Translations under genes and position numbers: made by a program | Part shown: piece after piece, positions 1 to 5,097 of the stretch | Position numbering within the stretch: the first letter of the stretch is position 1 | Layout: each line of letters begins with the position of its first letter | Notes under the pieces: model-generated | Told to the model about the DNA's origin: nothing | Databases searched by the model: none | What the model saw: the letters and a program-made list of their open reading frames with translations, nothing else | Source of the DNA: Bacillota bacterium | GTDB taxonomy: Bacteria > Bacillota > Clostridia > Christensenellales > CAG-138 | Length of the DNA: 5,097 nt | Assembly (NCBI GenBank): GCA_023416895.1 | Contig: JAEZGQ010000209.1 | Location: 1 to 5,097 of the forward strand | Direction of reading: 5' to 3'

Positions 1-930
1 CTGGAAAATTGCTTTTTGTATCCAGAAAGCTCAAGCCCGTGCGTGCGGCGCGCGCTTGGCGAAAAGCTTTCGTATCCCGCGGAAAACATCGTGGTCGCCA
101 ACGGCGGCGATCAGGTGATAAGCCTCATCTGCCAGGCGTTTTTGGACGAGGGCGATGAGGCGGTCGTGGGCGACCCTTCGTTTGGCATCTACCACCAAAA
201 CATCCTCATCATGGGCGCAAGAATTGTACGCGTGCCGCTCAAGGCGCTTACCTTTGACCTCGACGCAATCCTTCGTGCGGTAACGGAAAAAACAAAGCTC
301 ATCTTCTTTTGCAACCCCAACAACCCCACGAGCACCATCGTGCCAAAGGACGAGGTGGAGCGCTTTATGGCGCGCGTGCCTGAGCACTGCATCGTGGTGT
401 TCGACGAGGCGTATTTTGAATATGTGGACGACCCCGCCTACGGCGACGGCATGGATTATGTGAAGGCCGGACGCAACGTTGTGGTGCTTCGCACGTTTTC
501 CAAGGCCTATGGGCTTGCGGGCTGCCGCGTGGGCTACGCGGTTGCGCCGGATCACCTCATACAGGCACTCTTAAGGGTAATGCCCGCGTTCCCCGTCAAC
601 CGCGTGGCACAGGCGGGTGCTACGGCAGCGCTTTTTGATACGGCGTTTGTTGAGACGTCGAGGCGGCTCAACAGCGAAGGGCGAGCGTATCTTGCAAACG
701 CGTTTGCGGAAATGAACATGCCCTGTGCGAAGCCCAACGCAAACTTCGTATTTGCCGATACGCGTATGGATGCAGGCAAGGTGTACGAGGCGCTGTTAAG
801 GCGCGGTGTCATCGTGCGCCCCGGTACGCAATGGGGCCTCAATACCTCGCTTCGCGTGAGCGTTGGTACCATGGAAGAAAACCGTGCCTTCGTCGCGGCA
901 ATGAAAGAGATTGCGAAACAAGGCGTTTAA
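1..930 (+). CDS. hisC: Histidinol-phosphate aminotransferase-like PLP enzyme (5' truncated by window edge)
   Basis: This is a fold-type I PLP-dependent aminotransferase of the HisC group. HisC transfers an amino group between glutamate and imidazole-acetol phosphate to make L-histidinol phosphate in the cytosol. The frame is open from base 1, so the true start is upstream; a TTG at base 16 is not a credible start. The 309 visible codons compare with about 350-370 in the family, so roughly 45-60 N-terminal residues are missing. Numbering codons from base 1: the early 'YPESSS' segment and NGGDQ (PLP phosphate region), CNPNNPTS at 104-111, the FDEAY aspartate at 135, the PLP-binding lysine in RTFSKAYGLAG at 168 (bases 502-504), RVGY at 176-179, and the C-terminal substrate-carboxylate arginine in SLRVSVGT at 285 followed by EEN. 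NGGDQ replaces the commoner NGSDE. No other his gene is visible, so a related activity such as CobD-like or aromatic aminotransferase cannot be excluded. It is followed by its own terminator. Confidence 0.85.
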   Translation: MENCFLYPESSSPCVRRALGEKLSYPAENIVVANGGDQVISLICQAFLDEGDEAVVGDPSFGIYHQNILIMGARIVRVPLKALTFDLDAILRAVTEKTKLIFFCNPNNPTSTIVPKDEVERFMARVPEHCIVVFDEAYFEYVDDPAYGDGMDYVKAGRNVVVLRTFSKAYGLAGCRVGYAVAPDHLIQALLRVMPAFPVNRVAQAGATAALFDTAFVETSRRLNSEGRAYLANAFAEMNMPCAKPNANFVFADTRMDAGKVYEALLRRGVIVRPGTQWGLNTSLRVSVGTMEENRAFVAAMKEIAKQGV

Positions 931-931
931 C

Positions 932-945
932 GTATGTTAACATAC
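932..945. repeat. Perfect 14-bp palindrome between hisC stop and terminator
   Basis: GTATGTTAACATAC is a perfect inverted repeat with no spacer, starting one base after the hisC stop codon and ending one base before the terminator stem begins. As RNA it could form only a short AU-rich hairpin. As DNA it has the symmetry of a dimeric-regulator half-site pair, but it lies about 80 bases upstream of the next promoter's -35. Function is unknown and chance is possible. Confidence 0.5.
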
Positions 946-946
946 C

Positions 947-987
947 AAAGGCCCTCGCGAAATTTGCGAGGGCCTTTGTCTGTTTTT
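947..987 (+). terminator. Intrinsic terminator of the aminotransferase gene
   Basis: A perfect 12-bp stem (AAAGGCCCTCGC at 947-958 pairing with GCGAGGGCCTTT at 966-977) with a 7-base loop is followed by a T-rich run (TTTGTCTGTTTTT, to 987). The GC-rich core and U-tract make it a classic Rho-independent terminator. It separates hisC from the downstream operon. In the reverse direction the stem is followed by less T-rich sequence, and no reverse gene points at it. Confidence 0.93.
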
Positions 988-1022
988 GCACGGCGATTGA
1001 CTCTGCCTTACACGCATTTATC

Positions 1023-1051
1023 TGTACATACCGCGTGGGCTACATTATAAT
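1023..1051 (+). promoter_or_regulatory. Sigma-A-type promoter for the transporter-radC-pgcA operon
   Basis: A perfect -10 TATAAT lies at 1046-1051. With an optimal 17-base spacer, the -35 would be TGTACA at 1023-1028 (4 of 6 to TTGACA). Transcription would start near 1058 and leave a leader of about 50 bases before the ATG at 1111. No stable structure or riboswitch is apparent in this leader. Position after a terminator and before an operon supports the call. Confidence 0.75.
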
Positions 1052-1098
1052 GAAATTGGTATTTTCTACTCGTTTTCCCTATTTATATTTTGAGAAAC

Positions 1099-1103
1099 GG
1101 GGG
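1099..1103 (+). promoter_or_regulatory. Ribosome binding site that sets the transporter start
   Basis: GGGGG at 1099-1103 (in AAACGGGGGC) is a Shine-Dalgarno-like run 7 bases before ATG 1111. The in-frame TTG at 1090 lies upstream of this site and has no site of its own, so 1111 is the better start. Confidence 0.7.
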
Positions 1104-1110
1104 CATTTTC

Positions 1111-2385
1111 ATGGCGAGCAAGTTTACAAAAACCGAAAAAAGCTGGATGATGTACGACTGGGCAAATTCCGCGTATTCCATTTTAACAGCGTCCATCCTG
1201 CCGATTTTTGCGGGCATCGTGGCGGAGAAGGCGGGCGTTGATTCGGTGCGGCACGCGGCGGACTGGGCTTGGGCGGTTTCGCTTTCCGCGCTCATCATCG
1301 CGCTGTGCGCACCCATCCTTGGCGCGGTGGGCGACTATAAGGGAATGCGCAAGCGCATGTTCGCGGCGTTCGTGCTCATCGGCGTGGTGGCCACGGGGCT
1401 TTTGCCAATCGTGAGCTTCTATCCTGCTTTTTTGCTGCTGTTTGCGGCGACCAACTTGGCCTTTGCGGGCGCAAATGTATTTTACGATTCATTCCTTGTG
1501 GATGTTACCACCCGCGAGCGCATGGACAAAGTGTCATCCTGGGGGTTTGCCCTTGGGTACATCGGCGGCAGCACCATTCCCTTTGTTGCGAGCATCGCGC
1601 TTTACATGCTTTCAAGCGACGGCATGATTCCGCTGCTCCCGTTTGACTCGGAAACCGCCATGAAGCTCGCCTGCTTCATCACCGCCGTTTGGTGGGCAGT
1701 GTTCACGATTCCGTTTTTCAAAAACGTCAAGCAGCTCTCCTATATTGAAAAGAAAAAGAATTTGGTGGGCGAAAGCATTTTGCGCACGTTCAAAAACCTC
1801 AAGGAATTTTCGCGCGACAAGGCGCTGTTTCGCTTCTTCCTTGCGTATTTCTGCTACATCAACGGCGTAGGCGCCATCATCATGATGGCGAGCAAGCTTG
1901 CCGACACCATCGGCATCGGCGCGCTCTACATCATCGGAGGGCTTTTCCTCACCCAGATCGTTGCGTTTCCCTGCTCGATTCTTTACGATAAACTCGGCGT
2001 ACGCTTCGGACACAAGAATATGATTCTTGTTGGAATCGCAACCTATATCTTGGTTTCCGTTGTGGGCTTTTTCATGTACGAAGGCTGGCAGTTTTTGTTG
2101 CTCGCTTGCCTTGTGGGCACGGCGCAGGGCGGCGTACAGGCGCTTTCCCGCTCCTATTTCGGCAAGCTCATCCCCGACAAAAAGCGTGCGGGCGAATACT
2201 TCGGCTTCTATAACATTTTCGGCAAGTTCGAGTCCGTGGTGGGAACCATGCTCATGGCAATCGTTCTCATGTTAAGCGATGATGTGCATTACGGTGTAAT
2301 ACCGGTTCTCGTGCTGTTCCTCATCGGCGGCGCGCTCATGCTGAAGGTGCCCGGCGACAGGGCGCTTCTTGAAGAGGTTGAATGA
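1111..2385 (+). CDS. MFS transporter, UMF1 (Atg22-like) family
   Basis: A 424-residue integral membrane protein of the major facilitator superfamily, UMF1 family (TC 2.A.1.24, related to yeast Atg22, a vacuolar amino-acid effluxer). Visible signatures are the N-terminal SWMMYDWANSAYS (residues 11-23) leading into TM1, an MFS motif A-type loop GAVGDYKGMRKR (71-82), a YDSFLVD segment (125-131), and GGVQALSRSYFGKLIPD (340-356) followed by EYFGFY (362-367), which is highly characteristic of the family. Hydrophobic segments fit about 12 helices, with a charged cytoplasmic loop near 205-240 (YIEKKKN...KNLKEFSRDK) between the two six-helix halves. The family is generally described as amino-acid or drug efflux, but the substrate cannot be read from sequence. 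It is the first gene of a tight operon, and its TGA overlaps the radC start (ATGA). Full length, with no visible defects. Confidence 0.92.
   Translation: MASKFTKTEKSWMMYDWANSAYSILTASILPIFAGIVAEKAGVDSVRHAADWAWAVSLSALIIALCAPILGAVGDYKGMRKRMFAAFVLIGVVATGLLPIVSFYPAFLLLFAATNLAFAGANVFYDSFLVDVTTRERMDKVSSWGFALGYIGGSTIPFVASIALYMLSSDGMIPLLPFDSETAMKLACFITAVWWAVFTIPFFKNVKQLSYIEKKKNLVGESILRTFKNLKEFSRDKALFRFFLAYFCYINGVGAIIMMASKLADTIGIGALYIIGGLFLTQIVAFPCSILYDKLGVRFGHKNMILVGIATYILVSVVGFFMYEGWQFLLLACLVGTAQGGVQALSRSYFGKLIPDKKRAGEYFGFYNIFGKFESVVGTMLMAIVLMLSDDVHYGVIPVLVLFLIGGALMLKVPGDRALLEEVE
2373..2377 (+). promoter_or_regulatory. Ribosome binding site of radC inside the transporter gene
   Basis: AGAGG lies within the last codons of the transporter, 4 bases before ATG 2382 and 7 before the tandem ATG 2385. 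Spacing slightly favours 2385. The stop/start overlap suggests that radC translation is coupled to that of the upstream gene. Confidence 0.6.
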
Positions 2386-3092
2386 TGCACGAGGGGCATC
2401 GGGAGCGGCTCAGGCAAACCTACTTGGAACAGGGCATCGACGCTTTTCACGAGCATCAGGCGCTGGAGCTTTTGTTGACCTTTGCCATCCCGAGGAAGGA
2501 TACCAACGAGCTTGCCCACCGGCTCATTGCGCGGTTCGGGTCGCTGAAAAGCGTTTTGAAGGCAAACCCGTATGAGCTTCAAAAGGAACCCGGTATCGGC
2601 ATGCAGGCGGCGGTGCTTTTGTCGCTTGTAGGCGCACTTTCTCCCAAAATGTGGGAAACCAAGGAGGCGCCAAAGCTCTCAACGCCTTTGGAGGCGGCGC
2701 ATTTTTGTGCGGCGTTGTTTGAGGGCAAGCGCTACGAGGCGATGTACGCGGTGTCGCTCGATAAAAAGCGGCGCGTGCTGCACAGCGATTTGATCAGCAG
2801 CGGTACGCTTTTAGAAACCGCGGCGTACCCGCGCCTTGTGGCGGAATGCGCGCTGCGGCACAGCGCAAACAGCGTCATTTTAACGCACAACCATCCTTCG
2901 GGCGACGCAAACCCGAGCACGGAGGATTATACCACCACAAAACTCATGCTGCGCGCGCTCGAGCCTTTGGGCATCGCACTCAACGACCACATTGTCGTGG
3001 GTGCGGACGAGGCGTTCAGCATGACGCAAAACGCGCTTCTGCGCTTTTCACAGCCTTTGGGCGAGCTGAAAGCTGCGGAAAAGGAGGAATAA
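2382..3092 (+). CDS. radC: RadC family JAMM/MPN protein
   Basis: A 236-residue cytosolic RadC homologue, close to the usual length of about 220-230. The N-terminal part (residues 3-85) begins HEGHRERLRQTYLEQG, continues through ALELLLTFAIPRKDTNELAHRL, and has a helix-hairpin-helix-like turn EPGIG near 69-73, typical of DNA-contacting folds. The C-terminal part (about 100-225) is a JAB/MPN metallo-domain. Its metal motif THNHPSGDANPSTED gives H169, H171 and D182 with S179, matching H-x-H-x7-S-x2-D, followed by NDHIVVG (201-207). Members of this family are often labelled 'DNA repair protein RadC', but the original repair phenotype was traced to recG, so the biochemical role is unsettled. The GHRERL N-terminus marks the subclass I associate with Clostridia. 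Tandem ATGs at 2382 and 2385 leave the start uncertain by one codon. The gene overlaps the transporter stop and ends one base before the mutase ATG. Confidence 0.93.
   Translation: MMHEGHRERLRQTYLEQGIDAFHEHQALELLLTFAIPRKDTNELAHRLIARFGSLKSVLKANPYELQKEPGIGMQAAVLLSLVGALSPKMWETKEAPKLSTPLEAAHFCAALFEGKRYEAMYAVSLDKKRRVLHSDLISSGTLLETAAYPRLVAECALRHSANSVILTHNHPSGDANPSTEDYTTTKLMLRALEPLGIALNDHIVVGADEAFSMTQNALLRFSQPLGELKAAEKEE
3081..3087 (+). promoter_or_regulatory. Strong ribosome binding site of the phosphohexomutase
   Basis: A perfect AAGGAGG, complementary to the 16S 3' end, lies 6 bases before ATG 3094 and is embedded in the last codons of radC. It fixes the start and implies efficient translation relative to the two upstream genes, whose sites are weaker. 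Confidence 0.9.
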
Positions 3093-3093
3093 T

Positions 3094-4830
3094 ATGGCGG
3101 CCTATCAAGAACGTTATGAAAGCTGGCTTCGCGAGCCGTCGCTTGGCGCTTCGCTCAAAGCAGAGCTCCAAAAAATCGCGGGAGACGAAAAAGAAAAGGA
3201 AGATAGGTTTTATACCGAGCTTTCATTCGGTACGGCAGGGCTTCGCGGCATTCTTGGCGCGGGGACGAATCGCATGAACGTGCATGTGGTTCGGCGCGCC
3301 ACAAAAGGGCTTGCGCAATACCTCAAGTCCTGCGGCGATTCGTGTGGGCGCGGCGTTGCCGTAGCGTATGATTCGCGGCATATGTCTGCCGAATTTGCCA
3401 AAGAGGCCGCGTTGGTGCTCGCGCAAAACGGCGTGCTGGTATATCTTTTTGAATCCCTCCATCCCGTGCCGCTTCTTTCGTTTACGGTGCGCCACTTCAA
3501 CTGCATCGCGGGCATCGTTATCACCGCGAGCCACAACCCCCCGCAGTACAACGGCTACAAGGTGTACTGGGAGGACGGAGGCCAATGCGGCCCCGAGCAG
3601 GCGGGTGAAATTTTAAAGGCGATTTTAAACGTGCCTTACTTTACGGCTTTGCCCATGGACGAGGCAGAAGCTATAAAATATGGGCTTTTGCGCATCATCG
3701 GCAAAGAGGTGGACGAGGCGTATTATGCTGCCACCCAAACGCTTTTGCAGCACCCTGCGCTTTTAAAGGAAAAAGGGAAAGACCTTAAAATCGTCTATAC
3801 ACCGCTGCACGGTTCCGGCCTCGTTCCGGTCGTTACGCTTCTTTCGCGCGTAGGCGTTTCGAATGTAAGCGTCGTGAAGGAGCAGGAGCTGCCTGACGGC
3901 GCGTTTCCCACGGTAAAAGCGCCAAACCCCGAGGATCCGAACGCCCTGAAGCTCGCCATCGAGCTCGCGCAATCGGTCGGGGCGGATGTGGTGCTCGGCA
4001 CCGATCCGGACGCAGATCGCCTCGGCGTTGCGGTTCGCCCCGCGGGCGGTGCGTTTCAGGTGCTCTCGGGCAACCAAATCGGCAGCCTGCTTTTGCACTA
4101 TTTGCTTTCGTCGCTTTTTGAAAAGGGCGAGCTTCCGAAAAACGGACTCGTCGTAAAGTCCATCGTGACTACGCGCATGGCGGATGCCATTTGCGCACGC
4201 TTCGGCATTCAAATTGAAGACGTGCTTACGGGTTTCCGCTTCATTTCCGAAAAAATTGAGGAGTGCGTGCGCACGGGAGAAAGAAAGTTCCTGTTCGGCT
4301 TTGAAGAAAGCTTCGGTTTCCTTGCGGGCGGCTTTTCGCGCGACAAGGACGCCGTGTGTGCCGCAATGCTTTTGAGCGAGGCATGCGTTTATTACCGCGA
4401 GCAGGGTAAAACGCTGTATGACGTGATCGAGCAAATGTATCATGCCTACGGTTATTATAAGGATGCGGTCAAGTCGTACACGCTCATGGGGAAAGAGGGA
4501 ATTGAGCGCATTGGAGGTGCCATGCGCGCACTGCGGCAAAATCCGCCGGTCGCGTTTGGCACATTGAAGGTGGAGTACGCGGAGGATTTTACGAAAAACG
4601 AACGTGTGCAGGCGGAAACGGGCACGGTTTTGCCCATTGGCCTGCCCCACTCGGATGTGCTTCGGTATTTTCTTGAGGGCGGTGCATGGATATGCGTACG
4701 TCCGTCGGGCACGGAGCCGAAACTTAAGATATACATTGGTGCAAACGCGGCCACGCAAGCGCAGACCGATGCACTCTTGAACGAGCTTACAATTGAGGCG
4801 GATGCGCTTGTGACGAGCCTTCTCAACTAA
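3094..4830 (+). CDS. pgcA: Phosphoglucomutase/phosphomannomutase (PgcA-type alpha-D-phosphohexomutase)
   Basis: A 578-residue cytosolic enzyme, matching the roughly 580 residues of Bacillus PgcA, that interconverts glucose-1-phosphate and glucose-6-phosphate (possibly also mannose phosphates). Glucose-1-P feeds UDP-glucose for envelope glycolipids, teichoic acids, exopolysaccharide or glycogen. All four domain signatures are intact and in order: FGTAGLRG (45-52) and GTNRMN (57-62); the active-site phosphoserine loop TASHNPPQYNGYK with Ser146 (codon AGC, 3529-3531); the Mg-binding loop TDPDADR with D304, D306 and D308; the sugar-specificity loop GFEES (402-406); and the phosphate-binding loop RPSGTEPK (536-543). 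The N-terminal helix (YESWLREP...LKAELQKIAGDE) and EDRFYTELSFG also match the PgcA subgroup rather than the shorter GlmM or ManB types. It is the last gene of the operon and is followed by a terminator. Glucose versus mannose preference is not resolved from sequence. Confidence 0.94.
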   Translation: MAAYQERYESWLREPSLGASLKAELQKIAGDEKEKEDRFYTELSFGTAGLRGILGAGTNRMNVHVVRRATKGLAQYLKSCGDSCGRGVAVAYDSRHMSAEFAKEAALVLAQNGVLVYLFESLHPVPLLSFTVRHFNCIAGIVITASHNPPQYNGYKVYWEDGGQCGPEQAGEILKAILNVPYFTALPMDEAEAIKYGLLRIIGKEVDEAYYAATQTLLQHPALLKEKGKDLKIVYTPLHGSGLVPVVTLLSRVGVSNVSVVKEQELPDGAFPTVKAPNPEDPNALKLAIELAQSVGADVVLGTDPDADRLGVAVRPAGGAFQVLSGNQIGSLLLHYLLSSLFEKGELPKNGLVVKSIVTTRMADAICARFGIQIEDVLTGFRFISEKIEECVRTGERKFLFGFEESFGFLAGGFSRDKDAVCAAMLLSEACVYYREQGKTLYDVIEQMYHAYGYYKDAVKSYTLMGKEGIERIGGAMRALRQNPPVAFGTLKVEYAEDFTKNERVQAETGTVLPIGLPHSDVLRYFLEGGAWICVRPSGTEPKLKIYIGANAATQAQTDALLNELTIEADALVTSLLN

Positions 4831-4856
4831 GGGTTCCGTAAAGCATAATTTTGGAA

Positions 4857-4880
4857 AAAAGGCCGCGATTGCGGCCTTTT
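4857..4880 (+). terminator. Intrinsic terminator of the operon
   Basis: A perfect 10-bp stem, AAAAGGCCGC at 4857-4866 pairing with GCGGCCTTTT at 4871-4880, closes on a GATT loop 26 bases after the mutase stop codon. The A/T flanks supply a U-run in either direction, so it may act bidirectionally. It insulates the following stable-RNA-like promoter from the operon. Confidence 0.9.
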
Positions 4881-4925
4881 ACACGCAAAAATGCCGCTGA
4901 TTTCGATCGCCTTTGTTGTGTCAAA

Positions 4926-4942
4926 ACTTTTTTGAAAAAAGT
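4926..4942. repeat. Inverted repeat in the A/T-rich block upstream of the promoter
   Basis: ACTTTTTTGAAAAAAGT is a perfect inverted repeat with 8-base arms around a central G, ending 13 bases before the -35. Its A- and T-tracts sit where an UP element would contact the RNA polymerase alpha subunits, as expected for a strong rRNA-type promoter. It could also be a weak hairpin, but it has no GC core, so a terminator is unlikely. Confidence 0.6.
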
Positions 4943-4955
4943 CCGAAATTCACGG

Positions 4956-4984
4956 TTGACATTTCGAATCGACTTTGGTAACAT
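4956..4984 (+). promoter_or_regulatory. Strong sigma-A promoter, probably of an rRNA operon
   Basis: A consensus -35 TTGACA (4956-4961), a 17-base spacer and a -10 TAACAT (4979-4984, 4 of 6) preceded by TGG (4976-4978) give an extended -10. A G at 4991 sits at the expected start distance. In Bacillus, rRNA promoters initiate with GTP and respond to the GTP pool during the stringent response, so a G start fits a growth-rate-controlled promoter. A/T tracts upstream and a boxA-like element downstream support a stable-RNA operon. The start point is inferred. Confidence 0.8.
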
Positions 4985-4990
4985 AAACAA

Positions 4991-5097
4991 GCTGTCACAC
5001 GCGAGAGCAAAACGGTGAGACGGCAAGCACCTTGAAAACTGTATAGTGCAAACAAAAAGACGCAAACAAGAAACGCTTAAGCGAAGTGAAAACGGAG
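4991..5097 (+). other. Non-coding leader of a probable rRNA operon, cut by the window end
   Basis: These 107 bases follow the strong promoter, have no ribosome binding site paired with a plausible reading frame, and are A-rich like Firmicutes pre-rRNA leaders. They hold the boxA-like element and a 10-bp palindrome CGCTTAAGCG (5074-5083). The last bases, AAAACGGAG, resemble the lead-in and first bases of 16S rRNA in Firmicutes (CGGAGAGTTTGATC in Bacillus), so mature 16S may begin within the final bases. The diagnostic 16S sequence is not inside the window. A 23S gene is the alternative, because similar sequence precedes 23S in some spacers. Confidence 0.6.
5026..5040 (+). promoter_or_regulatory. 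boxA-like antitermination element
   Basis: AGCACCTTGAAAACT contains TTGAAAACT (5032-5040), the conserved part of the Firmicutes rRNA leader and spacer element (TCTTTGAAAACT in Bacillus). There the boxA RNA binds NusB/NusE to prevent premature termination and help rRNA folding. It lies about 35 bases after the inferred transcription start. Flanking GCAC (5027-5030) and GTGC (5046-5049) could pair weakly around it. Confidence 0.6.

Noticed and set aside
31..555. Minus-strand open frame opposite the aminotransferase
   Set aside because: Antisense to a gene with clear PLP motifs; its product is basic, low in recognisable structure and matches no family I know.
997..1024. TTGACT at 997-1002 as a second -35 upstream of the transporter
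   Set aside because: No acceptable -10 follows at 16-18 bases (best is TATCTG), whereas TATAAT at 1046 has a usable -35 at 17 bases.
1090..1110. Upstream TTG start adding 7 residues to the transporter
   Set aside because: The extension would overlap the G-rich ribosome binding site, and the family's proteins begin close to the SWxxYDWANSAY motif, which fits ATG 1111.
831..1241. Plus-strand frame bridging the aminotransferase end, terminator and transporter start
   Set aside because: It runs through a strong terminator and a promoter and overlaps both real genes out of frame.
1612..2013. Minus-strand open frame opposite the transporter
   Set aside because: A shadow of the MFS gene; no ribosome binding site or recognisable motif.
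3763..4758. Long minus-strand open frame of 331 codons opposite the mutase gene
   Set aside because: It lies fully antisense to a mutase with all catalytic motifs intact. Its translation is rich in Arg, His and Cys with no recognisable domain, as expected for a shadow of a GC-leaning coding strand.
4823..5065. Minus-strand frame of 80 codons over the right-hand regulatory region
   Set aside because: It covers the terminator and rRNA-like promoter and leader, and its translation has no family features.
1..5097. Search for CRISPR repeats, tRNA genes, insertion sequences, toxin-antitoxin or defence genes
   Set aside because: Reading both strands showed no spaced direct repeats, cloverleaf, transposase motif or terminal repeats; all coding capacity is taken up by four housekeeping-type genes.

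Overview
The window holds ordinary chromosomal housekeeping DNA on the + strand, most likely from a Gram-positive anaerobe of the Clostridia (Firmicutes). Four things point that way. The genes have G-rich Shine-Dalgarno sites, including a perfect AAGGAGG, and are tightly packed and translationally coupled. The RadC is of the short 'GHRERL' type, and the sugar mutase resembles Bacillus PgcA. The downstream promoter and leader look like those of Firmicutes rRNA operons. Base composition is moderate, leaning GC, and looks uniform across the genes, so I see no sign of recent transfer.

Layout. Bases 1-930 are the 3' part of a HisC-type PLP aminotransferase whose start lies upstream of the window. 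It is closed by a strong intrinsic terminator (947-987), with a perfect 14-bp palindrome squeezed between stop codon and terminator. A new sigma-A-type promoter (-10 TATAAT at 1046-1051) then starts a three-gene operon: a UMF1-family MFS transporter (1111-2385), radC (2382-3092, overlapping by ATGA) and a PgcA-type phosphohexomutase (3094-4830, one base after the radC stop). A second intrinsic terminator (4857-4880) ends the operon.

The last 217 bases have no protein gene. They contain an A/T-rich block with an inverted repeat, a consensus TTGACA promoter with an extended -10, a G at the expected start point, and a leader carrying a boxA-like TTGAAAACT element. This is most simply read as the promoter and leader of a stable-RNA (rRNA) operon. 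The window would end at or just before the RNA gene, most likely 16S rRNA.

How the genes work together. The aminotransferase serves amino-acid (probably histidine) biosynthesis and is transcriptionally separate. The operon joins a membrane transporter of unknown substrate, a RadC protein of unsettled function and the enzyme that interconverts glucose-1-P and glucose-6-P for cell-envelope or storage polysaccharide. No shared pathway is evident; co-transcription is supported by spacing only. I found no mobile element, CRISPR array, tRNA or defence system, and nothing that supports an undescribed system. The regulatory region at the right end is the part most worth a second look.
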